From the NCBI GenBank assembly GCA_020403265.1, contig JADBXZ010000002.1:124001-188000 (forward strand): a stretch of DNA of 64,000 bases. The letters run 5' to 3'. Position 1 is the first letter of the stretch; the number at the start of each line of letters is the position of its first letter. This document shows, piece by piece, positions 62,026 to 64,000 of the stretch. The position numbers and the translations under genes are program-made. Source of the stretch: Bacteroidota bacterium (GTDB taxonomy: Bacteria > Bacteroidota > Bacteroidia > B-17B0 > Aurantibacillaceae). The notes beneath the pieces were generated by a model. It saw only the letters and a program-made list of their open reading frames with translations, did no database searches and was not told where the DNA came from.

Positions 62026-62979
62026 ATGATTAAACCAATTAAGATAATTGAAGTTAAAAGTGAAATAGGTGCCGGAACCAGAGGAAGCAGTATGGGTGTA
62101 GATGCTATTAAAATTGCTGCATTGGACTTTGGAAGCCCGTTTTTTAAGCGTTACAAAAGTGTTGAAGTGCCCAACGAGAACCAGTTGTTATTGGAGCCGG
62201 TTGTGCATGATTACGCCAAACGGATTAAAGGAATTTACAGTTTAAACGAGCGTATTGCTAAAGAAATCCAAAAAACACTGAAGGCCGAGGAGGTTCCTAT
62301 AGTTTTGGCCGGTGATCATAGTTCTGCCTTAGGAACAATAAGTGGGATTCGTATGGCTTATCCTAATAAACGACTTGGAGTTATTTGGATTGATGCTCAT
62401 GCTGACTTGCACAGTCCTTACACTACACCAAGTGGTAACATGCACGGTATGCCACTTAGCTGCGTTTTAGGAGAGGATAACAAAGATAGGCAGCAAAATA
62501 AGCCTGATGATGAAACGATTGAATATTGGGAAAAACTTAAAAATTTAGGCGGCATTTGTCCAAAAATCAATTATAATGATTTGGTTTTTATAGCTTTACG
62601 TGATTTTGAACCACAAGAAGATTATTTAATTAAAAAAAATAAAGTACGCGTTTTTAATCTTCAGGAAATTAGAAAAAAAGCAGTAGAACGTGTAGCTATT
62701 GATAGTTTAAATTATCTGGATCATTGCGACTTAATCTACGTTAGTTTTGATGTAGATAGTATGGATAGTCGAATTAGTAGTGGAACCGGAACGCCTGTAC
62801 CAAATGGTATTTCTGAAAAAGAGGCTGGTAATTTGATATACTACATTATGCGAAGTAAAAAAATTATTTGTTTTGAAATGGTTGAAATAAACCCAACGCT
62901 TGATAAAGAAAATTTAATGGCTGAAAATGCATTCGAAATTCTACAAAAAACAACTAATCAGTTGAGTAACGATTTTTAA
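62026..62979 (+). CDS. Arginase/ureohydrolase-family enzyme
   Basis: The 317-residue protein has the binuclear manganese site of the ureohydrolase family: His98 (AGDHSSALGT), Asp123, His125 and Asp127 (WIDAHADLHS) and the SFDVDSMDSRISSGTGTPVP segment. SPYTTPSGNMHGMPL and EMVEINP are the substrate-loop motifs of true arginases (hydrolysis of arginine to ornithine and urea) rather than agmatinase, which is usually GGDH-led with a shorter loop. It is divergent from arginine decarboxylase, so arginine can go to ornithine or agmatine. Agmatinase is not excluded, given the neighbour. Confidence 0.9.
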   Translation: MIKPIKIIEVKSEIGAGTRGSSMGVDAIKIAALDFGSPFFKRYKSVEVPNENQLLLEPVVHDYAKRIKGIYSLNERIAKEIQKTLKAEEVPIVLAGDHSSALGTISGIRMAYPNKRLGVIWIDAHADLHSPYTTPSGNMHGMPLSCVLGEDNKDRQQNKPDDETIEYWEKLKNLGGICPKINYNDLVFIALRDFEPQEDYLIKKNKVRVFNLQEIRKKAVERVAIDSLNYLDHCDLIYVSFDVDSMDSRISSGTGTPVPNGISEKEAGNLIYYIMRSKKIICFEMVEINPTLDKENLMAENAFEILQKTTNQLSNDF

Positions 62980-62988
62980 AAGCAACAA

Positions 62989-64000
62989 TTGAGGAATCTT
63001 AAACCACTTAACGCCTATTTTTTAAAGTACAAATGGCATTTTGGTGCCGGCGTTTTATTTGTTGCCCTATCTACTATTTTTGGGACTTACCAGGGTGTTA
63101 TTGTTAGAGATGGTACCAATAAAATATTAGAGCTGATTAGTTTAAAACAGGAAATTCCCGGAATGTATTTCTTGATGTTGGCTATTCAGTTAATTGGTTT
63201 TGCCTTAATAAGCGGTTTGTTTATGTTTTTAATGCGGCAGACCATTATTGTAATGAGCAGACATATTGAGTTTGATCAAAAAAATGAGATTTACCGTCAC
63301 TATCAAAGCTTACACACTTCTTTTTTTAAGCAAAACACCACTGGCGATTTAATGAACAGAATAAGTGAAGATGTCGGTAAAGTTCGCATGTACACTGGGC
63401 CGGCCATTATGTATATAGCCAATACAATTGTTACAACGCTTACGGTTTTGGTATTTATGTTCAGTGTAAATACAAAATTAACTCTGCTTGTTTTTTTGCC
63501 ACTACCTATCTTATCTTTTATTATATACAAGGTGAGTGATAAAATTAATAAGCAAAGTGGTTTGGTGCAAAAGGAACTCAGTAATCTTACAACTAAGGCC
63601 CAGGAGAGTTTTAGTGCAATAAGAGTTATAAAAGCCTACGGAAGAGAGGATTTTTTTGAAAAAGAAATGCAAGCTAAAGGCATAGAGTACAAACGAACAG
63701 CTTTAAAACTTAATGCTATAGAATCTTTATTTCATCCGGTTATGATTTTGATGATTGGATTAAGTGTATTAGTTACGGTTTGGATTGGTGGAAAGTTAGC
63801 AATTAATAAACAGATTGAAGCCGGTAACATTACTGAATTTATTTTATACGTTTATAAACTTACATGGCCCTTTGCATCATTGGGTTGGGTAACCTCTTTA
63901 ATACAACGCGCTTCGGCATCTCAAAAACGAATCAATGAATTTTTAAAGGTAGAAACCTTTATAAAAAATATAAATCAAAAAGTGTATGATATTCAGGGTA
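62989..64000 (+). CDS. ABC transporter, MsbA/lipid exporter-like permease part (truncated at window edge)
   Basis: The frame is open from TTG at 62989, 9 nt after arginase, to the window end (337 residues so far). The residues form the six-helix membrane domain of type IV ABC exporters: AYFLKYKWHFGAGVLFVALS, QTIIVMSRHIEFDQKNEIYRHYQSLHTSFFKQNTTGDLMNRISEDV (the coupling-helix block) and TKAQESFSAIRVIKAYGRED. The ATP-binding domain should follow in the next sequence, after SQKRINEFLKVE. The substrate is not evident. The start is TTG, with MRNLKPLNAY as a typical beginning. Confidence 0.92.
   Translation, partial: MRNLKPLNAYFLKYKWHFGAGVLFVALSTIFGTYQGVIVRDGTNKILELISLKQEIPGMYFLMLAIQLIGFALISGLFMFLMRQTIIVMSRHIEFDQKNEIYRHYQSLHTSFFKQNTTGDLMNRISEDVGKVRMYTGPAIMYIANTIVTTLTVLVFMFSVNTKLTLLVFLPLPILSFIIYKVSDKINKQSGLVQKELSNLTTKAQESFSAIRVIKAYGREDFFEKEMQAKGIEYKRTALKLNAIESLFHPVMILMIGLSVLVTVWIGGKLAINKQIEAGNITEFILYVYKLTWPFASLGWVTSLIQRASASQKRINEFLKVETFIKNINQKVYDIQG

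Overview
The window comes from a low-GC chromosome of a Bacteroidota (Bacteroidetes) bacterium, probably a flavobacterial or cytophagal relative with a type IX secretion system (T9SS). The signs are family-specific: DUF4271, DUF5777, GLPGLI and DUF2147 proteins, an OMP_b-brl_3 outer-membrane barrel, a SprB-repeat adhesin with a gliding-motility/T9SS type B tail, fused E1 alpha/beta 2-oxoacid dehydrogenase, a PASTA-bearing FtsI, and repeated TANNTTTG -7 promoter elements, several of them 19 nt downstream of TTG/TTTG. There is no rRNA, tRNA, CRISPR array or recognisable transposase.

Layout. 1-6.7 kb: the start of an HU-type gene, mutY, a YceI/DUF5777/DUF4271 run, a uroporphyrinogen-III synthase with an unusual lysine-rich tail, and a leftward pair (acyltransferase, TsdA-like dihaem cytochrome lipoprotein). 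6.9-22.6 kb: a complete dcw cluster (mraZ rsmH ftsL ftsI murE mraY murD ftsW murG murC ftsQ ftsA ftsZ) in one direction, preceded by four 10-bp-phased MraZ boxes and closed by a terminator. 22.7-38.2 kb: an oligopeptide-type binding lipoprotein, ribE, an outer-membrane barrel/GLPGLI pair, the fused E1 dehydrogenase, holB, a MORN-type repeat protein and several small envelope proteins. 38.3-45.7 kb: one 2486-residue secreted adhesin with about 21 SprB-type repeats. 45.9-49.3 kb: a sterol-desaturase-like enzyme and a T9SS cargo protein behind a cobalamin riboswitch, then ribH and a TPR protein. 49.4-55.1 kb: recF, cmk, a saccharopine dehydrogenase-like gene, and a tightly overlapping four-gene operon run from a tandem palindromic operator (membrane protein, XRE regulator, serine hydrolase, cupin). 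55.2-60.5 kb: a DUF6913-like gene and asnB, followed by a small AT-rich three-gene surface cassette. 60.5-64 kb: divergent arginine decarboxylase and arginase, and the start of an ABC exporter.

The most interesting stretch is 57.6-60.5 kb. A lipoprotein gene carries a run of 12 C just after its lipobox cysteine (a candidate phase-variation switch). It is followed by two unknown outer-membrane-type genes, the first of which encodes its signal peptide inside a perfect 14-bp hairpin. On the far side lies a 14-codon remnant homologous to the very end of asnB, which suggests that the cassette was inserted at the asnB 3' end. The other notable points are the cobalamin riboswitch controlling an uncharacterised surface protein, the histone-like tail on HemD, the MraZ operator, and the XRE operator.
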